Positions 13,365-20,120 of a stretch of 20,120 bases of DNA are shown here, piece by piece. The DNA is taken from NCBI GenBank assembly GCA_905372135.1, contig CAJPNS010000020.1, positions 1 to 20,120 on the forward strand. Direction: 5' to 3'. Source of the stretch: Porphyromonadaceae bacterium. GTDB lineage: Bacteria; Bacteroidota; Bacteroidia; Bacteroidales; Paludibacteraceae. The position numbers were made by a program, and so were the translations under genes. Below the pieces are notes generated by a model that was not told where the DNA came from, did not search any database, and was given only the letters and a program-made list of their open reading frames with translations. The stretch's first letter is position 1, and each line of letters opens with the position of its first letter.

Positions 13365-15941
13365 TTAGAATTCTTGTCCAAGTACGAAAGTAAACTGGCT
13401 TCCACTTCTCGTATTGGAGCCGTAAGGATTGTCGAAACCGTAGCCCCAGTCGAGACCAAGCAGACCAAATATTTGTAAGAATACTCTGAGACCTACTCCG
13501 GCAGAGCGTTTTATATGGAACGGATTGAACTGAGAGAAATCGCTCCAACAGTTACCGCCTTCGACGAAAGCCAAAGCCCATACCACCGTACTTTGCTGCA
13601 TCAGAATCGGATAGCGTAGCTCCATAGTAAGACGAGTGTAGATATTACCGTTAGATGTGCGTGTAGCAGGGTTGATAGGAGTCAGTGCTCCGGAATTATA
13701 CCCTCTAAGTCCGACAATCTCGGTACCAGGCGATGAATAGGCACTCATACCGTCGCCACCGACGTAAAACTTTTCGAAAGGCGTACGTTTGTATTTATTA
13801 AAATACCCCACGAAACCGTATTCGACACGCGTCATAAGTACAAGTTTCTCATTACGACTGATGGGAGTAAACATTTTTGCCGAAAATTTCCATTTATGAT
13901 ACTCTATCCAACGGCGAGTCTGCTCTGCCGGCATATTGCTGTAATCTTTACCCGACAATAGCGAATAAGGAGGAGTAACATTGAGCGACAGAGTGAAGAC
14001 CGAACCTTTTCGGGTATAAATGGGGTTATCTATCGAATTGCGTTGCAGAGTAATACCAAGAGATAGATTGTTTGACAATCCGTTTTTAAACCCGAAATAG
14101 TAGTCGTACCAATTCTTGAGGTTGTATTGTTGGTACGAAAGTTCGGTATACAACGAGAAATAATCATCGGGCCATCTCAGACGAGTACCGATACCAAGCG
14201 AAGCCCCGAATGTAAACATTCTTGTACCTGAGTCGTATTCATTAGTATATCCGGCACCTGTCAGCCCGTTGTGGTAGTTGTATCCGTAATACGGATTAAG
14301 GTTGTTGTTGAGAGCATTTCTATAACGCTCGCTAAGCCCTGTCTGTATCGCATAGTATACGCTTGCCGAGAGCGAATTTGGTCGTTTGCCACCGAGCCAC
14401 GGCTCGAGGAACGATATACTGAAGTTTTGGTAATATTTGCCGCTCGCTTGCGCTCTGATATTGAAGGTCTGCCCCTCGCCTTGCGGAACGATACGGTAAG
14501 TCGACGGACGGAATACATTCTGTATCGCAAAGTTGGTAAACTTCACTCCGACAGAAAGTATAAGTCCCTGAGGCGATATACCGGCCGAGAACTCAAACTG
14601 GTCTGATGCTTTCGACTCGAGCGAATAGTTGATATCGACAGTACCGTCTTCTACATTTGGCTGTATAAGGTCGCCCTTGTAAAGCTTCTCTTCGTCGAAT
14701 AGTCGCATTTGAGCCAGGTCTCGAAGTGAGCGGATAAGGTTGTTTTGCGAATAGATATCGCCGGGACGCGTACGCAACTCGCGACGTATCACGTGCTCGT
14801 ATACACGTGTATTCCCTTTGATTATTACTTTATTGATAGCGGCGGGTTTACCCTCGTATATACGAAACTCGAAGTTGATAGTATCGCCATCGATACTTTC
14901 TTCGACCGGATCCACTTGCGAGAAGAGATAACCATTGTCTTTGTAGAGCGACATCACTGCATCTTCGTCGCCATTGAGTCGCTTGTCGAGTTGTTTCTGA
15001 TTGAAGACGTCGCCCTTGCGGATATTCAGATATGCTCCCAGTATCTCGGTGGGATACAATGTATTACCACTCCAAGCCATATTACCGAAATAGTATTTCT
15101 TTCCTTCGTTGACTGTAATGTGTATATCTACGTGTGCCGAATCTACAGCCACTACGCTATCGCTCACAATAGCAGCATCGCGAAATCCTATTTCATTGTA
15201 TTTATCTATAATAGACTGTTTATCTACTTCATATAGAGAGCGAACGAATTTTTTACTTTTGAAGAAGTTGAGCAATGTCGGGCGATTGGTCTTTTTCATC
15301 GCATTGTCTATCTTGGTGACACTCAATGCAGTATTACCATATACGATAATATCGCGGACCTTCACTTTATTTTTCTTATCGACCACTATATCAATATTTA
15401 CCAGCCCTTTATCCGTATCCGGATGTTGAACTACAGCGACTTCCGTATTTTCGTATCCTTTATCTAAAAAGTAGTTTTTCGTGAGTACTTTTATCCTATC
15501 GGTAAGGTCGGCGGTGAGTATATCGTTTGTCTTGATATTGATTTTCTTTTCGATATCTTCCTGTTCCGATTTTTTTACACCCTGATATGTTATGGTTTTT
15601 ATCTTAGGACGTTGGAGGAGATATATGTTGAGCCAGATGCTATCGTTCGATATCTTGTCGGCCGATATCTGTATGTCTGAAAAATATCCTTGTCGCCAGA
15701 AACGCTTTATTACCGACGAAATAGCTCTGCCTGGCACCGATATTTTATCGCCTACCGATAGCCCCGAGAATCCGATAATAATATAATTTTCATAAGTAAA
15801 ATCACCTGTTACTCTTATATCTGCTATTGTATATTCTTTTGATTCATCGTAGCTTATAGTGCTGTCATTTTGAGCCGAAAGTATCGTCGAACTCAGCAAC
15901 AGGAGAAGTACGATTATACAATATTTTTTTCTGATTATCAT
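13365..15941 (-). CDS. bamA: outer-membrane protein assembly factor BamA
   Basis: BamA inserts beta-barrel proteins into the outer membrane. The protein has 858 residues, near the family's size. It has a signal peptide (1-24, ending STILSAQ) and then five POTRA-type repeats over roughly residues 30-450. Recurrent repeat signatures include the VTGDFTYENYII start, VYGNTALSVTKIDNAMK, WSGNTLYPTEILGAYLNIRKGD and IKGNTRVYEHVIRRELRTRPGD. A C-terminal 16-stranded barrel follows. The LRGY segment (GLRGYNSGA), equivalent to the VRGF motif of loop 6, is present, and the protein ends in the beta-signal FTFVLGQEF with a terminal Phe. The POTRA spacing supports a full-length, working protein. It sits 17 bases after uppS and before two skp genes, a standard Bacteroidota envelope operon. 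Confidence 0.96.
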   Translation of the reverse strand: MIIRKKYCIIVLLLLLSSTILSAQNDSTISYDESKEYTIADIRVTGDFTYENYIIIGFSGLSVGDKISVPGRAISSVIKRFWRQGYFSDIQISADKISNDSIWLNIYLLQRPKIKTITYQGVKKSEQEDIEKKINIKTNDILTADLTDRIKVLTKNYFLDKGYENTEVAVVQHPDTDKGLVNIDIVVDKKNKVKVRDIIVYGNTALSVTKIDNAMKKTNRPTLLNFFKSKKFVRSLYEVDKQSIIDKYNEIGFRDAAIVSDSVVAVDSAHVDIHITVNEGKKYYFGNMAWSGNTLYPTEILGAYLNIRKGDVFNQKQLDKRLNGDEDAVMSLYKDNGYLFSQVDPVEESIDGDTINFEFRIYEGKPAAINKVIIKGNTRVYEHVIRRELRTRPGDIYSQNNLIRSLRDLAQMRLFDEEKLYKGDLIQPNVEDGTVDINYSLESKASDQFEFSAGISPQGLILSVGVKFTNFAIQNVFRPSTYRIVPQGEGQTFNIRAQASGKYYQNFSISFLEPWLGGKRPNSLSASVYYAIQTGLSERYRNALNNNLNPYYGYNYHNGLTGAGYTNEYDSGTRMFTFGASLGIGTRLRWPDDYFSLYTELSYQQYNLKNWYDYYFGFKNGLSNNLSLGITLQRNSIDNPIYTRKGSVFTLSLNVTPPYSLLSGKDYSNMPAEQTRRWIEYHKWKFSAKMFTPISRNEKLVLMTRVEYGFVGYFNKYKRTPFEKFYVGGDGMSAYSSPGTEIVGLRGYNSGALTPINPATRTSNGNIYTRLTMELRYPILMQQSTVVWALAFVEGGNCWSDFSQFNPFHIKRSAGVGLRVFLQIFGLLGLDWGYGFDNPYGSNTRSGSQFTFVLGQEF

Positions 15942-15958
15942 TTAATTAGGTATATGAA

Positions 15959-16711
15959 TTATTGTTTCTTTACTGATTTTATTTGTTCGCTTGTCTTACC
16001 GAATCGACGCTCTCTGTGTTGGAATTGATATATGATATCGTAGTAATCTTCTTTGCTAAATTCTGGCCAATATTTCTTTGTGAAAAAAAATTCGGCGTAT
16101 GCAGCCTGCCAAAGCAAGAAGTTTGATATCCTGATATCTCCTCCTGTACGAATCACTATATCGGGGTCGGGTATATTGCTTGTAGTCAGATATTTCGAGA
16201 CGAGACTTTCGTCGATACTTTCCGTATTTATTATCCCTTTTTCGATATCAGATGCTATATTTTTCACGGCATTAGTTATTTCCCACCGCGACGAATAGCT
16301 TAGTGCCAATACGAGAGTGAGCCCTGTGTGTTTACTTGTATCGGCGATACAATTTTGCAGTTTTATTCTCACGTCTTCGGGCAATCTCATAAGGTCGCCG
16401 ATAGCTAACAGTCTGACATTGTTCTTGATAAACGTTTCTCGCTCTTTTTCGATACTCTCTACCAATAGCCCCATTATACCGTGTACCTCTTCTTGCGGAC
16501 GACTCCAATTTTCGGTAGAAAAAGTATACAGCGTAAGGTACTGTATGCCTATCTCTACCGATGCCTCGGTAATAGTACGCACAGTACTTATGCCACTCGT
16601 ATGTCCAAATATACGGTCGTATCCTTGTTGCTTAGCCCATCTGCCATTGCCATCCATTACGATGGCTATATGCTTGGGCAACTGCTCTTTATCTATCTGG
16701 TCTTTTTGCAC
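15959..16711 (-). CDS. uppS: isoprenyl transferase (undecaprenyl diphosphate synthase) UppS
   Basis: UppS condenses isopentenyl diphosphate units onto farnesyl diphosphate to give C55 undecaprenyl diphosphate, the lipid carrier for peptidoglycan and other surface glycans. The 250-residue protein has the full cis-prenyltransferase signature: IVMDGNGRWAKQQG at 17-30, with Asp20 as the catalytic aspartate, TLYTFSTENWSRP near 60-72, and the C-terminal RTGGDIRISNFLLWQ block followed by FTKKYWPEF. It sits between the DUF6089 gene (17-base gap) and bamA (17-base gap), so it is firmly inside the envelope operon. The start ATG at 16711 gives the normal N-terminal length. Confidence 0.96.
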   Translation of the reverse strand: MQKDQIDKEQLPKHIAIVMDGNGRWAKQQGYDRIFGHTSGISTVRTITEASVEIGIQYLTLYTFSTENWSRPQEEVHGIMGLLVESIEKERETFIKNNVRLLAIGDLMRLPEDVRIKLQNCIADTSKHTGLTLVLALSYSSRWEITNAVKNIASDIEKGIINTESIDESLVSKYLTTSNIPDPDIVIRTGGDIRISNFLLWQAAYAEFFFTKKYWPEFSKEDYYDIIYQFQHRERRFGKTSEQIKSVKKQ

Positions 16712-16729
16712 TGGAAAAAACTCAATTTT

Positions 16730-17404
16730 TTAGTATCCCTGATAAAAATAGTCCGGACGTCCATCTCTACACGAGGGACATATCTCCCAGAAATCGAACG
16801 ATATATACAATGCCGCGGTAGAGTACCAATCGTTGTTGTTCCACATCGATTTGGGCAGATTCAGCGGATTGTCGACGAGGTCGAAATTGTCGTTCCAGAG
16901 GGTTTTCTGGAAACTCCAGTAAGCACCTAAATTCCACCTCTTTGCGAAGTGCCACTTCACTCCCAAACCCATCGGAACTATCGGTGCAACATTGTCGTTG
17001 AAATACGATACTCCTAAACCGGCAAAAATATATGGCGAGATATTAGCTGCAAACGGTTCGAGCGACATTGCAGCAAAATTGAAAAAATTGAATTCTGCAA
17101 TCAGAGCAGCATCGGCAAAAAATGTTTTTACATCTTTACCACCAACATCACCTATACCGGCCATACCGCTTGTAGACTGTAACTTAGCTTCCCAATGTCC
17201 ATTGAATTTGTATTTTAGGAATGCTCCTCCGGTAGCCATAGTCTTATTGAATAGCTTCGTATTGACGTCGCCAAGATAGAAACTACCGCCTCCCAATGCA
17301 CCAACTTCCATGTAATATCTTGTCCATTTGTATTTTTGGGAGTATGCGTTAGGTATTACCACACAGGCAATTAAAGCTAATAAAAACAATCTTGTGTACT
17401 TCAT
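16730..17404 (-). CDS. DUF6089 family outer-membrane beta-barrel protein
   Basis: This protein of 224 residues has a signal peptide (1-21, ending PNAYS) and a body of alternating beta-strands with many Gly, Phe, Tyr and Trp, as in small porin-like barrels. Recognisable family features are YYMEVGALGGGSFYLGDVN just after the signal, GGAFLKYKFNGHWEAKLQ, ISPYIFAGLGVSYFND and the Cys-containing FWEICPSCRDGRPDYFYQGY at the end. DUF6089 has no proven function; it is typically encoded just ahead of uppS and bamA in Bacteroidota, which suggests a role in envelope assembly (inference). The ATG at 17404 opens the signal peptide and is preferred to the upstream in-frame start at 17446. It appears to be the first gene of the operon, with a promoter about 65 bases upstream. 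Confidence 0.88.
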   Translation of the reverse strand: MKYTRLFLLALIACVVIPNAYSQKYKWTRYYMEVGALGGGSFYLGDVNTKLFNKTMATGGAFLKYKFNGHWEAKLQSTSGMAGIGDVGGKDVKTFFADAALIAEFNFFNFAAMSLEPFAANISPYIFAGLGVSYFNDNVAPIVPMGLGVKWHFAKRWNLGAYWSFQKTLWNDNFDLVDNPLNLPKSMWNNNDWYSTAALYISFDFWEICPSCRDGRPDYFYQGY

Positions 17405-17468
17405 TGTGCAAAAAAATTTTACGTTAATAAAAAGCGATTTCAACACTAAGATAAGAACTATCTGCCTG

Positions 17469-17476
17469 CAAAAATA
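17469..17476 (-). promoter_or_regulatory. TAnnTTTG promoter of the envelope operon
   Basis: On the minus strand this reads TATTTTTG, an exact -7 match. Transcription would start about 60 bases before the DUF6089 ATG. No good -33 TTTG is seen at 19-21 bases. A 9-base direct repeat, ACGTTAATA, occurs on either side (17421-17429 and 17517-17525). Confidence 0.5.
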
Positions 17477-17563
17477 CTATTTTTTCTATGAAACCGCACC
17501 AATTTAGTTTTAAATAACGTTAATACACTACTTATCATCTCAGTATGACTATTGCAGCCGATG

Positions 17564-18106
17564 CTACCTTTTGTTTTTTACAGTAGCCCAAATCAATGCT
17601 GCTGCTACACTTACGACTATTACATACACAGGCGAAATTCTGAATACGACGATAGCCACCACTACTGCTATGGGTATCAGTGCAGTAAATAGTCCTATTT
17701 TTGCTTTTTTGCATAGAGACAATACGGGCAAGGCTATAAGCGCTATCACTACGGGACGCACTCCATGGAATACGTTGTTTACCACTGTATTATCTCTAAA
17801 TCTCACGAAAAACGCAGATATCAAAAGTATTATAGTAAAAGCAGGCAGGCAGGTCGATATTACACACAATACGGCTCCTTTTTTCCCGAAAAACAGATTT
17901 CCCATCAATATCGAAATATTGACCGCCAAGATTCCGGGCGACATCTGTGCTATACTCAGATAGTTGTAAAAAGTATCGCGGTCGAGCCAACGGTTTTTGG
18001 TTACCAGCTCGTTTTCGATAAGCGAAATCATCGCATAGCCTCCGCCGAAGGTGAAGGCTCCTATCTTGAAAAACGTAAACAAAAGTTGTCGGTAGGTGGG
18101 TTTCAT
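17564..18106 (-). CDS. single-domain CHR (chromate transporter) family protein
   Basis: This 180-residue membrane protein is a half-size member of the CHR family. The conserved pieces are FKIGAFTFGGGYAMISLIENE near the start and AQMSPGILAVNISILMG shortly after, followed by about four more hydrophobic segments. Full-length CHR proteins (ChrA) have two such domains and export chromate; half-size ones are usually encoded as adjacent pairs that work together. Here only one half is present: ybeY lies upstream and the DUF6089 promoter region downstream. It may act as a homodimer or with a partner elsewhere, and chromate as substrate is not shown. The ATG at 18106 is preferred to a TTG at 18145. It begins 43 bases after ybeY. 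No clear terminator follows. Confidence 0.87.
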   Translation of the reverse strand: MKPTYRQLLFTFFKIGAFTFGGGYAMISLIENELVTKNRWLDRDTFYNYLSIAQMSPGILAVNISILMGNLFFGKKGAVLCVISTCLPAFTIILLISAFFVRFRDNTVVNNVFHGVRPVVIALIALPVLSLCKKAKIGLFTALIPIAVVVAIVVFRISPVYVIVVSVAAALIWATVKNKR

Positions 18107-18149
18107 ATCGGCTACTGTAGCAAGTAGTATATATCTATATAGCAACCAA

Positions 18150-18560
18150 TTAAATCATTCTTAGAGCGTTGTTTTCTTTAATTCGCATCTCTTGCTGCTC
18201 GTCGGCGGTTTTGTCGTTTTGCCCGCATAGGTGTAAGATTCCGTGTATCATTACCCTTTTGAGTTCTTCATCGAAACTTACCGAATACTCTTTGGCATTG
18301 GCAGTTACCGTATCGACAGAGATGAAAATATCGCCGCTCAGAGTGTCTCCTTCGCAGTAGTCGAATGTGATGATATCGGTATAGTAGTCGTGCTGAAGGA
18401 ATTGTCTGTTTATTTCAAGGATTTTTTCATCATCGCAAAAGATATAATGGATTTCGCCGATTTTCTTACCGTATGTATGAGCCACCATCGCTATCCAATT
18501 GGAGATGATATTCCTATAAAACTTTGGTTTTCCGACGTTTTCGGTGTGATATTTGATCAT
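18150..18560 (-). CDS. ybeY: endoribonuclease YbeY (16S rRNA maturation)
   Basis: YbeY is a zinc-dependent endoribonuclease needed for 16S rRNA 3'-end processing and ribosome quality control. At 136 residues it is slightly shorter than E. coli YbeY (155). The family blocks NRQFLQHDYYTDIITFDY (51-68) and LSGDIFISVDTV (75-85) are clear. The metal motif, normally HGxLHLxGYDH, reads HGILHLCGQND: His106 and His110 are kept but the third ligand position is Asp116 instead of His. I believe Asp at this place is frequent in Bacteroidota, so the enzyme is probably active with a His-His-Asp site. It lies 15 bases after truA and is probably part of the asd-truA-ybeY transcript. Confidence 0.92.
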   Translation of the reverse strand: MIKYHTENVGKPKFYRNIISNWIAMVAHTYGKKIGEIHYIFCDDEKILEINRQFLQHDYYTDIITFDYCEGDTLSGDIFISVDTVTANAKEYSVSFDEELKRVMIHGILHLCGQNDKTADEQQEMRIKENNALRMI

Positions 18561-18575
18561 ATTCGTTTTGTCTGT

Positions 18576-19325
18576 TTAAAGAAAAATATTTTTATCGTAT
18601 TCTATATCAGAGAGATACAAACCACATGCATCTATCGATTGCCCTGCTTTCTGCCTGTCTTTTGCTTCGATGATACTCATAAAACCTTCGGTATCAATAC
18701 TGTGCTCACCGACGAGAATAAGCGTACCGACGGTAGCCCTTACCATATCGCGCAGAAAACGGTCGGCTTTGATGGTAAATACCCATATATCGCCCCTTTG
18801 CTCCCATTCGGCACTCAACACCTTGCAGTTGTTGGTTCGGGTGTCGGTATGTAATTTGGAAAAAGATGTGAAGTCTGTGTATTCGAGCATTTTAGCGGCT
18901 GCCGTATTCATTGCATCGAAGTCAAGTTTACGATAGTGTCTGTAAACCAGACCTTTGAGAAAGGGATTTTTGTCGAAATGCAGCATATATTCGTAAGTAC
19001 GGCTCAACGCCGAAAATCGAGCGTGTGCATCCGACTTCACCTTTACTATCCGACTTACAGAGATATCCCAAGGCAGCAAACTATTGAGTTGCTTACAAAT
19101 AGCATCGGTATCGATAGGCAATTCGCAATCGAAATGCGCTGCCATAGAGCGTGCGTGTACGCCTGTATCGGTGCGTCCAGCTCCCGTTAGATCTATCTGT
19201 CTGCCTATTATGAGCGATAGGGCTTTTTGTACGACCTCCTGAACGGTAGTGGCATTAGGTTGTATTTGCCATCCGTGATAGTTTGAACCATTGTACGACA
19301 GATAGATAAAATAACGCATAGGCAT
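18576..19325 (-). CDS. truA: tRNA pseudouridine synthase A TruA
   Basis: TruA converts uridines 38-40 in the anticodon arm of many tRNAs to pseudouridine. The protein has about 249 residues, in the normal range. The catalytic motif GAGRTDTGVHA is intact, with the nucleophilic Asp at residue 53 counted from this start. Other family blocks are RYFIYLSYNGSNYHGWQ at the N-terminus, RTYEYML, FSKLHTDTRTNNC and the FLRDMVRATVGTLI helix. The start is either the ATG at 19325 or the ATG at 19319, six bases apart; a GTG at 19331 is less likely. It follows asd by 16 bases. Confidence 0.95.
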   Translation of the reverse strand: MPMRYFIYLSYNGSNYHGWQIQPNATTVQEVVQKALSLIIGRQIDLTGAGRTDTGVHARSMAAHFDCELPIDTDAICKQLNSLLPWDISVSRIVKVKSDAHARFSALSRTYEYMLHFDKNPFLKGLVYRHYRKLDFDAMNTAAAKMLEYTDFTSFSKLHTDTRTNNCKVLSAEWEQRGDIWVFTIKADRFLRDMVRATVGTLILVGEHSIDTEGFMSIIEAKDRQKAGQSIDACGLYLSDIEYDKNIFL

Positions 19326-19341
19326 AGGCACACGTACAGCG

Positions 19342-20120
19342 TTATATTAAGTACTCGGCTATCTGTATGGCGTTTAGTGCAGCTCCTTTTCTGATTTGGT
19401 CGGCAACGCACCAAAAAGCCAATCCATTCGGATTTGCAAGGTCTTTGCGTATCCTGCCCACAAACACCGCATCTTTACCTGTTGCAGGCAGAGGCATCGG
19501 GTATTGGCTGTGTTCGACATCGTCGATAAGCTCTACTCCACTCGCTTTGGCGAAAGCCTTACGAGCTTCGTCGACAGATATGGGCTTTTCGGTTTCGACC
19601 CAGATACTTTCGGAATGTGCTCTAAAAGAGGGTACTCTGACACAAGTTGCCGATACGGCAAGGTCAGAGTGCATTATCTTTCGAGTCTCGTGATACATCT
19701 TCATCTCTTCTTTGGTGTATCCGTTGTCGGTAAACACATCGACCTGCGGTATCATATTGAATGCCAGCTGGTGAGGAAATTTTTTCACAATTACCTCTTC
19801 GCCGAGGATATAGTCCCAGCATTGCTCTCGAAGCTCGTCCATAGCTGCTGCTCCCGCTCCGGAAGCTGCCTGATACGTAGACACATATATGCGTTTTATA
19901 TGCGATATATCGTCTATGGCTTTCAGAGCTACTACCATCTGTATGGTGGTGCAGTTTGGATTGGCGACGATACGTCGCGGACAGAATTTAGCATCGATAG
20001 CATTCACTTCAGGCACTACCAAAGGGACATTTTCGTCCATCCTGAATGCCGACGAATTGTCTATCATTATGCAGCCAAATCGGGTAATATCATTGGCAAA
20101 CTCCTTTGAAACGTCGGAAC
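19342..20120 (-). CDS. asd: aspartate-semialdehyde dehydrogenase, 5' end cut by window
   Basis: Asd reduces aspartyl phosphate to aspartate semialdehyde, the branch point to lysine/diaminopimelate, threonine and methionine. The frame is open to the window edge: before the first in-frame ATG (20067) it continues as SDVSKEFANDITRFGC without a stop, so the N-terminal NADP-binding part (roughly the first 90 residues) lies outside. In the visible part the catalytic cysteine is in VANPNCTTIQM. The STYQAASGAGAAAMDEL block, the RVPSFRAHSES segment with the substrate-binding Arg and catalytic His, and the C-terminal DLANPNGLAFWCVADQIRKGAALNA complete the enzyme. No defect is seen. It probably heads or shares a transcript with truA and ybeY downstream. 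Confidence 0.95.
   Translation of the reverse strand, partial: SDVSKEFANDITRFGCIMIDNSSAFRMDENVPLVVPEVNAIDAKFCPRRIVANPNCTTIQMVVALKAIDDISHIKRIYVSTYQAASGAGAAAMDELREQCWDYILGEEVIVKKFPHQLAFNMIPQVDVFTDNGYTKEEMKMYHETRKIMHSDLAVSATCVRVPSFRAHSESIWVETEKPISVDEARKAFAKASGVELIDDVEHSQYPMPLPATGKDAVFVGRIRKDLANPNGLAFWCVADQIRKGAALNAIQIAEYLI

Noticed and set aside
14745..15236. 163-codon frame antisense to bamA
   Set aside because: Opposite the conserved POTRA region; no domain or promoter of its own.
1..20120. CRISPR arrays, tRNA or rRNA genes, insertion sequences, prophage
   Set aside because: I looked for regular repeats, tRNA T-loop patterns and transposase or integrase motifs on both strands and saw none.

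Overview
The window looks like chromosomal DNA of a member of the Bacteroidota, most likely order Bacteroidales. This rests on the gene content: a tandem Skp/OmpH pair behind BamA and UppS, a DUF6089 outer-membrane protein, DUF2851, and a GH57 'alpha-amylase-like' protein with a degenerate active site. It also rests on repeated matches to the Bacteroidota -7 promoter element TAnnTTTG. The genes are mostly core housekeeping genes. I see no tRNA, rRNA, CRISPR array, transposase or phage gene, and no gene-free stretch longer than 242 bases. The genus cannot be named from this sequence alone.

Layout, left to right. (1) 1-626: a small orphan lipoprotein gene (+) closed by a strong terminator. (2) 651-3891: a divergent pair, the GH57-like protein (-) and RecJ exonuclease (+), with an inverted repeat around the GH57-side promoter. 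(3) 3906-6611: a likely phosphate operon (+) of a DUF47/PhoU-like accessory protein, a Pit phosphate permease and an NfnA-type FAD/[2Fe-2S] protein. It has a leader of about 190 bases holding a 5' hairpin, a 26-codon ORF and a terminator-like hairpin with a T7 tract. (4) 6652-10526: a minus-strand run of pdxB, DUF2851, a TetR-family regulator and an LpxL-type acyltransferase. (5) 10613-11228: rnpA and yidD (+), overlapping, whose 3' end overlaps the 3' end of queG (-, 11207-12097). (6) 12171-17476: a minus-strand envelope operon of DUF6089, uppS, bamA, skp and skp with its own promoter and terminator. (7) 17564-20120: a minus-strand run of asd (cut by the window edge), truA, ybeY and a single-domain chromate-transporter homologue.

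How the genes work together: the envelope operon joins the lipid-carrier synthase (UppS), the outer-membrane insertase (BamA) and two periplasmic chaperones (Skp). The phosphate operon pairs permease and accessory protein, plus a redox subunit that lacks its usual NfnB partner next door. TetR and the acyltransferase overlap by 23 bases and are probably co-expressed. rnpA and yidD are a classical translation/membrane-insertion pair.

The items most worth a second look are the structured leader of the phosphate operon, the catalytically degenerate GH57 protein, the possible nuclease-like D...ExH core of DUF2851, the orphan NfnA, and the unpaired half-size CHR protein. None of these is proven to be a new system. 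All functions are assigned by recognising motifs by eye, without database searches.
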